Positions 50,199 to 60,400 of a DNA stretch of 64,000 nt are shown piece after piece. Both the position numbers and the translations under genes were made by a program. Source of the DNA: Stutzerimonas xanthomarina DSM 18231 (GTDB lineage: Bacteria > Pseudomonadota > Gammaproteobacteria > Pseudomonadales > Pseudomonadaceae); contig NZ_FQXA01000002.1 in the NCBI RefSeq assembly GCF_900129835.1, positions 372,001 through 436,000 on the forward strand. Reading direction: 5' to 3'. The notes below the pieces were generated by a model. The model did no database searches and was not told the origin of the DNA. It saw only the letters and a program-made list of their open reading frames with translations. Within the stretch, counting starts at the first letter, position 1; the number at the start of each line of letters is the position of its first letter.

Positions 50199-51820
50199 AG
50201 ATTGCGTTGGCCGGTTTCCGCGGTGAAATGCCCATCGTGGATGAACGCCTGCTGCCGGAGCAGAACGCACAGGTCGCCCGCAACGTCTATCTTCGCCGGG
50301 GCACCCTCAAACCGGAGCGCGCACCGGGCCCGATAACCGGGCTGCCCAATGTCGTGGCTCCGTCGTCGCTATACCGCTACCCGAACGGGAACAATGGTGC
50401 CGGCTTCTGGATGATCTGGGGCAACGGCAAGCCGGTGCATGCCGTGAAGTCGCCGTTGGCTGATGACGCCTGGCAGCGCGTCTATTGGACTGGCGACGGA
50501 ACGCCGAAGATGGGCGGCATCGCTGAAATCACCGGCGGCGCGCAGCCTTTCCCTGCGCGGAGTTTCCGCCTTGGCATTCCGGCGCCGGCCGCAGCACCCG
50601 TGGTCGCCGCGCCGACCGACCGTGTATCCGACGATGAGCAACCGCTGACCGCGGTGCAGACGTCCTATGTGGTGACGCTGATCAGCCGCTTCGGTGAGGA
50701 AGGGCCGCCGAGCTTCGCCAGTACACCGATTATCCGCTGGGATATGGTCGACGATGCTCCTGCGGGCGGTTCGGTGAACCTGAGCCTGCCGGCCATTCCG
50801 AGCGGCGCGCACGACATCATCACCAAGCGCATCTACCGCGCCGAGTCGTCTGGCGTGTTCCAGCATGTCGGCGATGTGCCGGCGGCGCAGGGCTCGTTCA
50901 CCGACGCGGTGCCGAGCGAAAATATCGGTGTCTCGCTGCCCTCGCTGGAATGGGATATGCCGGATGACCGCCTGGTGGGGCTGACCGCGCTGCCGGGCGG
51001 CTTCTTGGCCGGCTACTTCGGCAACACGCTGTGCTTCAGCGAAGCCTTCTACCCGCACGCCTGGCCCGTCGCGTATCAGCTCGCCTTCAGCGAGGACATT
51101 GTGGGCGTCGCTGCCGTGGCGGGCGGCCTGGTGGTCGCCACCAATGGGCGCCCGCACATGATTACCGGCTCGTCGCCGGCGGCCATGGCCGATATGCACC
51201 TGGACGAGGATCAGCCGTGCGTGTCCGGTCGCTCGCTCGTGGACATGGGCGAATATGCCGTTTATGCCTCACCCAATGGCTTGGTAGCGGTCGGCGGAGG
51301 ATCCGCGCAGCTGCTGACCAAGACCATGATTTCCAAGGAGCAATGGAAAGCGCTCAAGCCCGAGACGATCCACGCCTATCGCCATGATGGCCGATACCTC
51401 GCGTTCTATCAGAGCGGATGCTTCGCGTTCACCCCAGGCGAGGGCTTCGAATTCTTCGACGTCAGCGCCACGGCCGGCTGGTACGACTTAGACAAGGATC
51501 AGCTGTGCCTGATTCAGGGGAACAGCATCACGGCCTGGGGAAGCGGCGCGGCAATGACGCTGCGCTGGCGCTCGAAAGTACATGAGATAGCGCCCGGAAG
51601 TGGCGGATTTTCATGCGCAAAGGTGATTGCTCGGCAGTACCCGGTTACGCTACGCCTGATTGCTGATGGGGTGACGATGCTGGAGCTACCCGTGGCCAGC
51701 CGCGACCTGTTCCGCCTGCCGGCTGGCTACGCGCTATGCCGGGACTGGGAGGTCGAGGTGGTCGCCGCGTATGAGGTACAGTCCGTCCAGATCGCTTCCT
51801 CGCCCAGCGAGATCGTCTGA
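50195..51820 (+). CDS. Tail or head-completion structural protein
   Basis: 541 residues, mostly beta. It begins LAGFRGEMPIVDERLLPEQNAQ, an opening found in podovirus tail proteins. Contains VVTLISRFGEEGPPS (Fn3-like) and repeats resembling a beta propeller (ALPGGFLAGYFGNTLCFSEAF, GVAAVAGGLVVATNGRPHMI, YAVYASPNGLVAVGG, HDGRYLAFYQSGCFAF). Probably a tail nozzle or hub part; exact role unknown. Overlaps the lysin gene by 4 bases. Confidence 0.7.
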   Translation: MKIALAGFRGEMPIVDERLLPEQNAQVARNVYLRRGTLKPERAPGPITGLPNVVAPSSLYRYPNGNNGAGFWMIWGNGKPVHAVKSPLADDAWQRVYWTGDGTPKMGGIAEITGGAQPFPARSFRLGIPAPAAAPVVAAPTDRVSDDEQPLTAVQTSYVVTLISRFGEEGPPSFASTPIIRWDMVDDAPAGGSVNLSLPAIPSGAHDIITKRIYRAESSGVFQHVGDVPAAQGSFTDAVPSENIGVSLPSLEWDMPDDRLVGLTALPGGFLAGYFGNTLCFSEAFYPHAWPVAYQLAFSEDIVGVAAVAGGLVVATNGRPHMITGSSPAAMADMHLDEDQPCVSGRSLVDMGEYAVYASPNGLVAVGGGSAQLLTKTMISKEQWKALKPETIHAYRHDGRYLAFYQSGCFAFTPGEGFEFFDVSATAGWYDLDKDQLCLIQGNSITAWGSGAAMTLRWRSKVHEIAPGSGGFSCAKVIARQYPVTLRLIADGVTMLELPVASRDLFRLPAGYALCRDWEVEVVAAYEVQSVQIASSPSEIV

Positions 51821-51848
51821 CCAATCTATCGCCTGCCGGGAGGCACCG

Positions 51849-53276
51849 ATGACCACAAGACGCAAGACGCTACCGGCGCTGTCGCCGAAGGCGCCGGCTG
51901 AACTCCGCCCGTTGTTCGCGGCCATGGCCGAGATACTAGAAACGGGTGAGGGGGTGCGCGGTGACAAGCTCGACCGCAAGCTCACGCTGCGTGACCTGCT
52001 CGACGGCGGCTTGGCCAAGCTGCGCGTGCCAGGCAATCCGGATGCCGGCCTAACCCAGCCCGCCGGCCCGCAGGACATGAGCGTGCCGCCGCGGCCGATT
52101 GGTTTCGCGGCGGATGGCAGTTTCTTCGGGATGATTCACCTGACATGGGAGCGCCCGCAGGAGCAGTACAACAACCACGCCTTCACCAATATCTACCGCA
52201 GCGAAGAGGACAACTTCGCCACGGCGCAGATCATCGGGCGCGAGGCCGGGATGTTCTACAGCGATGTGGTGCGCAACGACACGATTGCGGTCGATGACCC
52301 GCTGAGCCTGCCGGGTTACTACTACTGGATCACCTTCAGTTCGACCTCCAACATCGAGGGGCCGCCGAACTCACCGAACGGCACCTTTGCCCAGCCGCTG
52401 CCCGATGCGGCGTATCTGCTGGGGCAGCTGTCCGGTCAGTTGGGCGAGTCGCAGCTCGAGCAAGGGCTGCGCACCCGAATCGACCTGATCGATGCGCCGG
52501 CGTCCGTCTCCGGATCGGTGGCCGCTCGTGTGCAAGGTGAGCGCACCGAGCGAATCCAGGCGGACGAGGCCCAGGCTCAAGAAATCAAGACACTCTACAG
52601 CCGGTACGAGGATGCAGCCGCCGCGATACAGCGAGAGCAGACAGCTCGGTCGACTGCTGACGAAGCCTTGGCGCAAAGCGTCGAGACGGTGCAAACGACC
52701 GTTGGTAAGAACACCGCGAGCATCCAGCAGCATTCGAAGAGCATCGACGGGCTCTCGGCCCAGTACAACCTGAAGCTGGATGTGAACGGTTACGTATCCG
52801 GCTTCGGTGCGGTTAACGATGGCGCGACCGCAGACTTCGCGGTGCTGGCCGACCGCTTCTGGATCGCACGGCCTGGCGCCGCAGCGTCAGCGGTGAAGCC
52901 GTTCATGGTCATTGATGGAAAGGTCTACATCGACAGCGCTTTCATCCGCGACGCATCGATCCAAGAGGGCAAGCTCGGGCCCATCACCTTCGGCAAGATC
53001 TTCGATGCCGCCGGCAAACCGATCACCACGCTGGCGGGCAAGCTGCGGGCCGACATGCTCGATGTCGACAGTCTGCGCGTCGGGGATGCGAACATCAGCG
53101 GAGTGCTCAAGTCGAGCGCCACCGATGGGCACGGGCGCCCGCGCTGGCAATTGGACAAGGCCGGCGGATTTCAGATGAATGGGGGCGGCACTGGCGGTCG
53201 CATGGAGCTGCAGGAAAACCTCATTCGCATGTGGTACCCGAACGGCAGGCTGCTGCTGCGCATGGGGAACTGGTGA
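51849..53276 (+). CDS. gpJ-like tail tip protein (DUF1983 type C-terminus)
   Basis: 475 residues from ATG 51849. A fibronectin-like domain (FFGMIHLTWERP, then HAFTNIYRSEEDNF) is followed by a coiled coil (ERTERIQADEAQAQEIKTL) and the gpJ-type end: RFWIARPGAAASAVKPFMVI, KVYIDSAFIRDASIQEGKLG, ADMLDVDSLRVGDANISG. In lambda-like phages gpJ is the receptor-binding tip. Here it stands without the long-tail genes, so it was probably acquired as a module for a short tail. Confidence 0.72.
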   Translation: MTTRRKTLPALSPKAPAELRPLFAAMAEILETGEGVRGDKLDRKLTLRDLLDGGLAKLRVPGNPDAGLTQPAGPQDMSVPPRPIGFAADGSFFGMIHLTWERPQEQYNNHAFTNIYRSEEDNFATAQIIGREAGMFYSDVVRNDTIAVDDPLSLPGYYYWITFSSTSNIEGPPNSPNGTFAQPLPDAAYLLGQLSGQLGESQLEQGLRTRIDLIDAPASVSGSVAARVQGERTERIQADEAQAQEIKTLYSRYEDAAAAIQREQTARSTADEALAQSVETVQTTVGKNTASIQQHSKSIDGLSAQYNLKLDVNGYVSGFGAVNDGATADFAVLADRFWIARPGAAASAVKPFMVIDGKVYIDSAFIRDASIQEGKLGPITFGKIFDAAGKPITTLAGKLRADMLDVDSLRVGDANISGVLKSSATDGHGRPRWQLDKAGGFQMNGGGTGGRMELQENLIRMWYPNGRLLLRMGNW

Positions 53277-53277
53277 T

Positions 53278-53559
53278 ATGCCTAGTGGCCTCGAAGTGTA
53301 CGACCCAGCCGGCAATCTGATCATGGATGGCACGGGCCGCTACGGTCGGATCATTGACATCTTTCAGCCGAACTTAGGTGCGGGCAGCAAAGCCTATCCG
53401 GACATCGATCCAGACTCACTGGATTTCGTATACTTCCAGGGCGACGAATGTGCGTTGTCCGTTTGGAAAGACGGCCAGAGCATCAAATGGAACCGCAAGA
53501 GTAGCTACTACTCGGGCGGCTTCCGTGGCGCCAGGCAGCTGATTGTGGTCGCGTTCTGA
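53278..53559 (+). CDS. Small tail-tip accessory protein
   Basis: 93 residues from ATG 53278, one base after the gpJ-like stop codon. It starts GLEVYDPAGNLIMDG, a pattern common in proteins following gpJ in pseudomonad phages. It shares this beginning with the next protein. Small beta domain. Confidence 0.62.
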   Translation: MPSGLEVYDPAGNLIMDGTGRYGRIIDIFQPNLGAGSKAYPDIDPDSLDFVYFQGDECALSVWKDGQSIKWNRKSSYYSGGFRGARQLIVVAF

Positions 53560-54275
53560 TGCCTGGCTTCGAGATATTCAACGACGCCGGCTACAAGATC
53601 GCTGGCAACGATTATCCGAACCTGGTGCTGTACGGAAAAGGGCAGCTCACCACCACTGATTTCAACATCAATGGGCCTGGCTTCGACGGGCGTTCATATA
53701 TCGGCAGTGCCGTTGTTCCTGATGATGGCGGAACAGTGCGGTTCTACCGCTCGATATCCGGGCATCACATGGTCGAGCAAGGAGGCCGGATATTTTCGGA
53801 GTCACGCGGGGCGCTGTTCGAGTACTACTCCTTCGGGCCGGTGGTAGCTGACGAGTCCAGTGGCGGCTTCGAGTTGTACAGGGAGGACGGCCAGTTGATG
53901 TTCTGCACCGCACGTCCGTTCCTGCGCCTGGCAGGGGTGTACGTCGACACGAGAAAGCCGGACAACCCTGAGGTTATGAATGCATCCGGGTACGCTTTCA
54001 CAGCGAAGACAGCTTTCGCTCAGGGTACAAGGAAGTTCGCTTTCCAGTTCTCTAATGCACACCTGCAATATCGCCTCTACCGCTTTGCCGATCGTCCTTA
54101 CAGCGTTAGCTATGAGTACGTCCGCGCGGCTGCGCTCATGGCGGACGGCACTTTCAAGTGTCGCTATCTCAACCGCTACAACTGGACGCATTCGATCGAG
54201 CGTCGGCGAGTCTGGGAAGTAGCCAATGGTGATGCTCCCCAGCGAATGTTGATCGCTGATGTAACCGGTCTCTGA
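53559..54275 (+). CDS. Tail-tip accessory protein, possibly host-specificity factor
   Basis: 238 residues, starting with GFEIFNDAGYKIAG, alike in plan to the protein before it but with another domain (YGKGQLTTTDFNINGPG, VRFYRSISGHHMVEQGG). Mostly beta, many Tyr and Phe. One-base overlap with the previous gene. Its end-of-operon place next to the tip suggests variable host contact, an inference. Confidence 0.58.
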   Translation: MPGFEIFNDAGYKIAGNDYPNLVLYGKGQLTTTDFNINGPGFDGRSYIGSAVVPDDGGTVRFYRSISGHHMVEQGGRIFSESRGALFEYYSFGPVVADESSGGFELYREDGQLMFCTARPFLRLAGVYVDTRKPDNPEVMNASGYAFTAKTAFAQGTRKFAFQFSNAHLQYRLYRFADRPYSVSYEYVRAAALMADGTFKCRYLNRYNWTHSIERRRVWEVANGDAPQRMLIADVTGL

Positions 54276-54336
54276 TGCTCTGCATAGTGGCGCTGCGCTG
54301 CTATCATCCACTTCATGTCATTGTCGGGAGACAACG

Positions 54337-54807
54337 ATGCCACAGCCCAATGAGCGGGCGTTTCTTCAGCATGTGCTGAAAGATAACGCCGCGGCGATTC
54401 TTTTCTGCGAGGCGCTATTCCGCGTGTCGCAAGTTCTTGATGACCTGATTGACGGCGACAAGCCCGTCACTGGTGATGCGATCTACCGCGCCTTCTGGGA
54501 AGCGATGATCGATATTCCTTCGAACACCTTTTACCGCGCCCATGAACCGACGCTGCGCCCGCTCATGGCTGCCGCCCTGCAGGACTGGCGCGACAGCGTG
54601 ACGCTGGAGCGTGACGGCGACAGGCACGGTCGCTCGTTGGCCTTTGTCCTACGCGACCAGCTGACGAGCCTGGTCGTTCAGTGTGCCGGCCTGATTGGCG
54701 GCTTCGCCTGGATGCAGCAGGTGTCGGTTGAAATTCGCCGGCATTTCCATGAGGAGAAGCTGGACGACTACCTGAACGAATTCAAGACAGGGAGGGCCGA
54801 TCCATGA
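54337..54807 (+). CDS. Hypothetical virion-region protein
   Basis: 156 residues, helical, soluble. Phrases: ILFCEALFRVSQVLDDLIDG, IPSNTFYRAHEPTLRPLMAA. Not recognised as a family by name. It starts the block of internal virion proteins. GGGAG upstream; overlaps the next gene by 4 bases. Confidence 0.6.
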   Translation: MPQPNERAFLQHVLKDNAAAILFCEALFRVSQVLDDLIDGDKPVTGDAIYRAFWEAMIDIPSNTFYRAHEPTLRPLMAAALQDWRDSVTLERDGDRHGRSLAFVLRDQLTSLVVQCAGLIGGFAWMQQVSVEIRRHFHEEKLDDYLNEFKTGRADP

Positions 54808-55481
54808 GCGGCGGCGGTGACAGCGACAACACGGTCAAGGACACCCCAGAACAGCGCTATGCGGCGCAGGTGGCTGCGGAGAAATGGAACTTCGCCCAGA
54901 GCAACCTCGCCCCGCTGGAAGACCAGTACATGGCCAACGTCGAAGATATGGATTCGGCGGGGCGCATGAGCTACATCCGCGGCCGGACCAATCAGGCGTC
55001 CATGGATAACTTGAGCCAGGGGCTGCAGCAGGTCGATGCGCAACTGGGGCAGGCCGGTATCAACCCGAACAGCGGGCGCTGGCTGGGCACCCAGACGGAC
55101 TTCGCCGAGCAGAACGCACAACAGGGCGGCGAAACTATGGGGCGGGCTCAGTTTCAGCAGCAGGCGGAACAGGTCAAAGGCCTGCAGAACATCGTCGCCA
55201 TGGGCTCCGGCGAATCGACCCAGGCGCAGGCCGGCTTGAGCGATATTGCCGCGACTTCGGCAGCCGATGCGCGCAGTGACGCCGCCAACAACTTCAATCG
55301 GCGCAGCGCCAATCTGCAGCTACTCGGTACTGCGGTAGGTGCTGCAGCCAACTACGGGATGAACAAATTCAGCGCAGCGCCTGCTGCGGCTGGCGCCGGC
55401 TCCAGCGCCGGGCTTTCCGGTTTCGACAACGGCTACGGGCTCAGTAGCGGTTCCGTCAACGGCCTGAGCTACGGAGGCTGA
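54804..55481 (+). CDS. Internal virion (DNA ejection) protein
   Basis: 225 residues. Gln/Ala/Ser/Gly-rich helix region (LQQVDAQLGQAGINPNSGRW, AQFQQQAEQVKGLQNIVAMG) and a Gly/Ala/Ser tail that may insert into membranes. The composition and position match ejection proteins of podoviruses. Exact counterpart not identified. Confidence 0.65.
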   Translation: MSGGGDSDNTVKDTPEQRYAAQVAAEKWNFAQSNLAPLEDQYMANVEDMDSAGRMSYIRGRTNQASMDNLSQGLQQVDAQLGQAGINPNSGRWLGTQTDFAEQNAQQGGETMGRAQFQQQAEQVKGLQNIVAMGSGESTQAQAGLSDIAATSAADARSDAANNFNRRSANLQLLGTAVGAAANYGMNKFSAAPAAAGAGSSAGLSGFDNGYGLSSGSVNGLSYGG

Positions 55482-55482
55482 T

Positions 55483-55911
55483 ATGGCACTTTACATCGAC
55501 GCGAACGCCGCGCTGCAGGGTGACCAAGGCGCCTCGAAAGTGCTCGGCCAGTTATACCGGGCCCAATGGGACGACTGGAAAACCCGTTTCAGTCCCTACA
55601 TCGAACAGTTGGCCGATATCGCCAAGGACGAAACCTACGCCGCCAGGCAGGGCGCGGGTGCTGCTGCCGCGGTGAATACAAGCTATGCCAACACAGCGCA
55701 GGGCTTGCAAACGCAGCGTACCGGTATGGGCATCAATCTGACCGATGCACAAAAGACCGCCGAACAGCGGCAGCTGTCTCTTGGCCAAGCCGCGGACGGC
55801 GCCTCGGCCTATAACGAGGCGAAGATCTCCGCGCGCGATATGCAGGACCAAATTCTCGCCGGCGGTTTCGGTTTATCGAATCTCCCAACAACCGGCCAGC
55901 AGCAGGGGTAG
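55483..55911 (+). CDS. Internal virion protein
   Basis: 142 residues. Alpha-helical (YRAQWDDWKTRFSPYIEQLA), Ala/Gln-rich middle, Gly end with GGFGLSNLPTTG. It follows one base after the previous stop. Shares Gln/Ala-rich style with it, so the two probably assemble together in the capsid. Confidence 0.65.
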   Translation: MALYIDANAALQGDQGASKVLGQLYRAQWDDWKTRFSPYIEQLADIAKDETYAARQGAGAAAAVNTSYANTAQGLQTQRTGMGINLTDAQKTAEQRQLSLGQAADGASAYNEAKISARDMQDQILAGGFGLSNLPTTGQQQG

Positions 55912-55915
55912 AGCT

Positions 55916-56167
55916 ATGTCATACGGATTGCTCGGTTTGAAAAACCAGATGCAAGGCGAGGCGCTTCGGGGCTTGCAGGATCTGGACAAGCAACAGCAGC
56001 AGAACAAGATGTTCGAGGAACAGGCCGATCAACAGCAAAAGGCTCAGCGCAAGCAGTCGCAGGTCGGCATGGCCACCAGCGGCGCGATGATGGGCGCCCA
56101 GGTCGGCGGGCCCGTTGGCGCCGTTGTCGGCGGTGTCGTTGGGCTTGTCGCCGGCTCGTTCATGTAA
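55916..56167 (+). CDS. Small internal protein with glycine-zipper membrane segment
   Basis: 83 residues from ATG 55916. A Gln-rich helix (RGLQDLDKQQQQNKMFEEQA) is followed by a glycine-zipper hydrophobic end (GAMMGAQVGGPVGAVVGGVVG). Such zippers build membrane channels. It could form part of the conduit used during DNA ejection. Confidence 0.65.
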   Translation: MSYGLLGLKNQMQGEALRGLQDLDKQQQQNKMFEEQADQQQKAQRKQSQVGMATSGAMMGAQVGGPVGAVVGGVVGLVAGSFM

Positions 56168-56203
56168 CAGCGCCTTCGGGCTCACATATTGCCGGGAGGC
56201 AAC

Positions 56204-57445
56204 ATGGCAGGACTTGATACGCGCGGGGCCTTCGATGGCTTAGTGCAAGGCTTCAACATGATGGACGCCTATAACCACCGGAAGGCGTCCAGCGCACGCG
56301 CTGATCAGCAGGTACAGATGCAGCAGCGCGGGCTTGATATGCGCGAGCAGGAGTTTGCTGCGCAGCAGGATGATCGCCAAAAGCAGCAGGACCAGCAGCA
56401 GATCGCGCAGTTCTATACCGGCTGGGCCAGCGGCATCGATGCGCCCATCACCCCAGAGCTCGAGCAGGCGTTCGAGCGCAACAAGCTGGCTGACCCGCGT
56501 CACCTGTTCCGCCCTGAGACCGAAGCGGCTGTGCAGTACGCCGACAAACTGGCCAAGGGTGAGGGTTCGCTGTTCAGCAAGCAGACCGTAGACGCCATGA
56601 ACGACTTCTATGCGCCGCGCGTCAATCGCGGAAACGGTGGCAAGAAGCGCCTGGCTGGCATGTATCCCGGGCAGAAGGATGGCTCGTTTGTTTTCGAGTT
56701 GGAGGTCGAGGACGAGCAGGGCAATAAGCGTCTGGCACCAATGACGGTGAACCGCGGCCTGGAAGGCGAAGACGACGAGGTCGCGCAGTACGAGATCGAT
56801 CAGGCGATCGGCCCGGTGATGGGCGCGAAATCGATCTATCAGGCGCTCGGCCAGAACCGCGACAAGATGCTGGGCTACTTGCGTAGCTCCGGTTATCTGC
56901 CCAAGGAAGCCGAGAAGTGGGAACGGGTCGAAGGCCCAGACGGCGCAATCCTACAGCGCAATACCGCGACCGGCGAAATGAAGAGCGTCGTGGGGCGGAA
57001 GTCAGCCGGTGCCGGCGGAGCTTATGCGCCGAGCAGCGACGTGAAGACCCTCGAATATCTCAAAGCCAACGGTATGAGCGACCAGCAGGCCCGTGACGAA
57101 CTGGTGCGTCTCAAGCGTGGCGGCAGCGACAGCAGCATCAGTGCTGGCGACCGGTACCGGGTGACCTTCCTCACCAACCAGATCAAGGAAATCGACTCCC
57201 AGCTCGAGGCCTTTCCAGATCCAGAAGCGGAAGCAGCGTTGCGTCAACAACGCGAGCAGCTTGTTCAGGCGCGGCAAGGGCTCGCCAGCGATCTGGGCCT
57301 TGCCGGCGTTCCTGGTCAGCAGCAAGCCAGGCAAGAGCCCAAGCCTTCACAGCCGCAGCAGGGGCCGAAGGTCGGCCATGTCGAAGACGGCTACGAGTTC
57401 CTCGGTGGCGACCCTGCGGACCCTGAAAACTGGAGTAAGAAGTGA
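56204..57445 (+). CDS. Large internal virion protein
   Basis: 413 residues from ATG 56204 (GGGAGG site). A long Gln/Arg coiled coil at residues 20-75 (QQDDRQKQQDQQQIAQFY), a folded middle (AGMYPGQKDGSFVFELEVED), helical end and Pro/Gln tail. Placed between small ejection proteins and the polyvalent protein; likely packaged and injected. The stop shares one base with the next start codon. Confidence 0.62.
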   Translation: MAGLDTRGAFDGLVQGFNMMDAYNHRKASSARADQQVQMQQRGLDMREQEFAAQQDDRQKQQDQQQIAQFYTGWASGIDAPITPELEQAFERNKLADPRHLFRPETEAAVQYADKLAKGEGSLFSKQTVDAMNDFYAPRVNRGNGGKKRLAGMYPGQKDGSFVFELEVEDEQGNKRLAPMTVNRGLEGEDDEVAQYEIDQAIGPVMGAKSIYQALGQNRDKMLGYLRSSGYLPKEAEKWERVEGPDGAILQRNTATGEMKSVVGRKSAGAGGAYAPSSDVKTLEYLKANGMSDQQARDELVRLKRGGSDSSISAGDRYRVTFLTNQIKEIDSQLEAFPDPEAEAALRQQREQLVQARQGLASDLGLAGVPGQQQARQEPKPSQPQQGPKVGHVEDGYEFLGGDPADPENWSKK

Positions 57446-60400
57446 TGGCGGGTCCTTGGGAGAAATACCAGCAGCAACCCGCTATTGACCAGCCGCAGCC
57501 AGAGCAGGCCGGGCCATGGGCCAAGTACCAGACAGCGGAGCCAGTCGAGTCGGCCAACGATGCGGCAGCCGAGCAGAGCGGCATCGAAGCCATGGACTAT
57601 GGCAAGGAGATCGCGGGTGGCGCGTTGGTAGGCACCGGCTCGGTCGTCAGCGGTTTCGGCGATCTACTGACTACGGCGGGAAATGCGGTTGAGCGAGGCG
57701 CCCGTGCGGTATTGCCCGCCGGGGCAGTGGATGCGCTGAAGAGCATTCCGGCACCGAGCGACTTGCTGTTTCGTCCGGCAGGTCGCCAGATCGACGCAGC
57801 GGGTAAGCAAATTCAGGCCACCAAGACCGAGGCGGCCAAGCAAGCTCTGGAAGCCAGCACGCCACAAGGTGACGTGCTCGATCCGTCCAGCTGGAGCATG
57901 GGCGATGATCCGTCCCTCGCCGGCTACGGGCTGCATGGTGCGAACCTAGTGGGCCAGTTCGTTCCTCAGGCCGCTGCGCTGGCAATCCCCGGCGGTCAGG
58001 CGCGCATGGCAGGAATGGCGAGCGTTGGTGGACTACAGGCGGGCGGGGCCGCTGGCGATGAAGTGGAACAACGCCTTGCGGCCATGCCGGACGCCGAGCT
58101 TCAGCAGGCGTCAGAACTCTACCGCGAGCTTCGCGCGGGCGGCGTGGAAGAGGCGGATGCTCGCGCCCATGTTTCTGCTACCGCACGCGCTGCCGCGTTC
58201 CAGGGCGCGGCTCCGGTTGGCGCGCTGGGCGGCGCAATGACGAACTATGCGCTTGGCCCGCTACAACGCCAGATCGGCGGCGGCGTCGGTCGACGGCTGG
58301 CTGGCGGCCTGGCACTGGATGCTCCCGCTGAGGGCGCGCAAGAGGTGGGCGAATCCGTCGCGGCCCGCGCTGCGACGAACCAGGTAATCGGCGAGCAGCG
58401 CTCCCTAACCGAAGATACCTTCGGCGACGCCGTGCTGGGCGCCATGGGTGGCGCAGGCCATGCGACCCTTGGCGCAGCGCTGGGCCGTCCGCAGCCGGTG
58501 GCGCGCCCTGCCGATCCTGCTGCAGAAGCCGACGCTACCTTCGACGACACCCCCCAAACTGCTGCGCTGCCGGCGCCGGGACTGCAGGGCCTGCCATCGC
58601 CCGAACCGACCTTTTACGCCGACAGCCAGGGCAACGTCCAGAACGTGGGCCCGGTGCGCAACGTCGACGGTGAGATGCAGCCCGACCAGCAGGGGCGCCA
58701 ATGGATCAATCCGCGCAACCGCGCTGATCGCCCGGTGGGTGGCGAAGGCATGGAGCGCCAGGTGCCACACGGCGAGCCAGCACCGCTTGAAGGCCAGTTT
58801 CAGCACGGGAGCCGTCAGCGGATAGCTGAAACCGCCCCCCCGAAAGGCCAGACCCTGGAAGGCAAAACCCAGCAGACAGCCTTGCCGGCGCCCGAGGCCA
58901 TCGTGGTCGACGGTCAGGGCATTGCGCAGCGTGGCGCGACGGCGCCGCAGGTCTTTGAGCGCCCGCTCGCAGGCGGCCGGGGCATGGACCAGCAGGCGCC
59001 GACCGCCATCCGCCGCGATGACGACTTCGAGTTCATCAACCGCACCAATGGCGAGCCGTTCCAGGCGCACGGCGCAGCGAAGGCCAGCAAGGCGTTCCGC
59101 GAAGCTAAGAGGGCAGGCCGTAACCCTACGGTCGCCAAAGTCGATGGCGGCTTTGCCGTGCGCGTGCCGGCAGATCCCAAGCGCTACCAGATGCGCCCTT
59201 TCGATCAGGCGGCGCATGAGGCGGCAACTTCTCCGAACAACGACCTGCCTGCCCCGACGCCGGCACAGATCGAGGCCGGCAACTACAAGAAAGGGCGCGT
59301 CCGCGTTCAGGGGCTGGATATCTCCATTGAGAATCCAAGGGGCTCCGAGCGCAGCGGTACCGGGCCGGACGGCACCCCGTGGCGCCGAACCATGAGCGAC
59401 CACTACGGCTACATTAAGCGCACCACTGGCGCCGACGGCGAGCAGGTCGACGTCTACGTTGGGCCGCAGCAGCACAGCGACCAGGTATTCGTTGTCGACC
59501 AGCTCAATCAGCAGGACGGAAGCTTCGACGAACATAAAGTCATGCTGGGCTATCCCGACCAAGCGACAGCGGTGCAAGCGTACAGCGCCAACTTTGACGA
59601 AGGCTGGCAGGTCGGCCCGGTTACTGCCATGCCGGTGGCCGAGTTCAAGTCGTGGCTGAAAGGCGGTGCGCTTTCCAAGCCGCTCGCTCTGCCGAGCCCA
59701 ATCGCCCAGCCAGCGGCAGCCGCTGCTGCGACGAAGGAGCCGCAGGAAAAGCCCAAACCAAAGGGCGTACGGCGCGCCGTGGATCGCGACCGCGATAGCG
59801 TGGTGCAAGCAGCCATTCGTCTCGGCGGCATCACCAACCAGTGGAAGCAGGACACAACTGGCGACACCAAGGGCAACAAGAACATTCCAGGTGTCGGGGC
59901 GCTATGGAGCGACAACACCGGTACCAGCCTGGATGACATGGCATCGCTGCTCGACCAGCACGGCTATGTGCCAGCCGGCGAAATGGACCGAGACGGCGGC
60001 GTGAGCTGGCTGCAGGACGCCTTGCGAGATGAACTGGCTGGCAGAAAAACACACTATGCGCCAGACTCTGCACGGCAGTTGGAACAGTACGAGCTGGAAA
60101 TGCTCGAGCGCATAAACGAGCAGTTGGCCGCTGAGCGTGATCAGCTCGAAACTGAATACGCCCGCATCGAGGCCGAGTACGGCGCTGAGGCTGCGGCACA
60201 CGCAAGATCGCAAGACGCTGCTTTCGACGAAGACGCATTAAGGTATGAGGAGTTCATCTCTGATGAGCCAGAAAGAACCGAAACCTTCATTGACGGAAAT
60301 CCGCTCGATGAGGACGCAGCCGTCCGGCGAGATGACGAGGTACGGGCAGCTGATGCAGCAGAAGCTGGACCTGCTGGACAAGATCGCGGCACGTCGTTCA

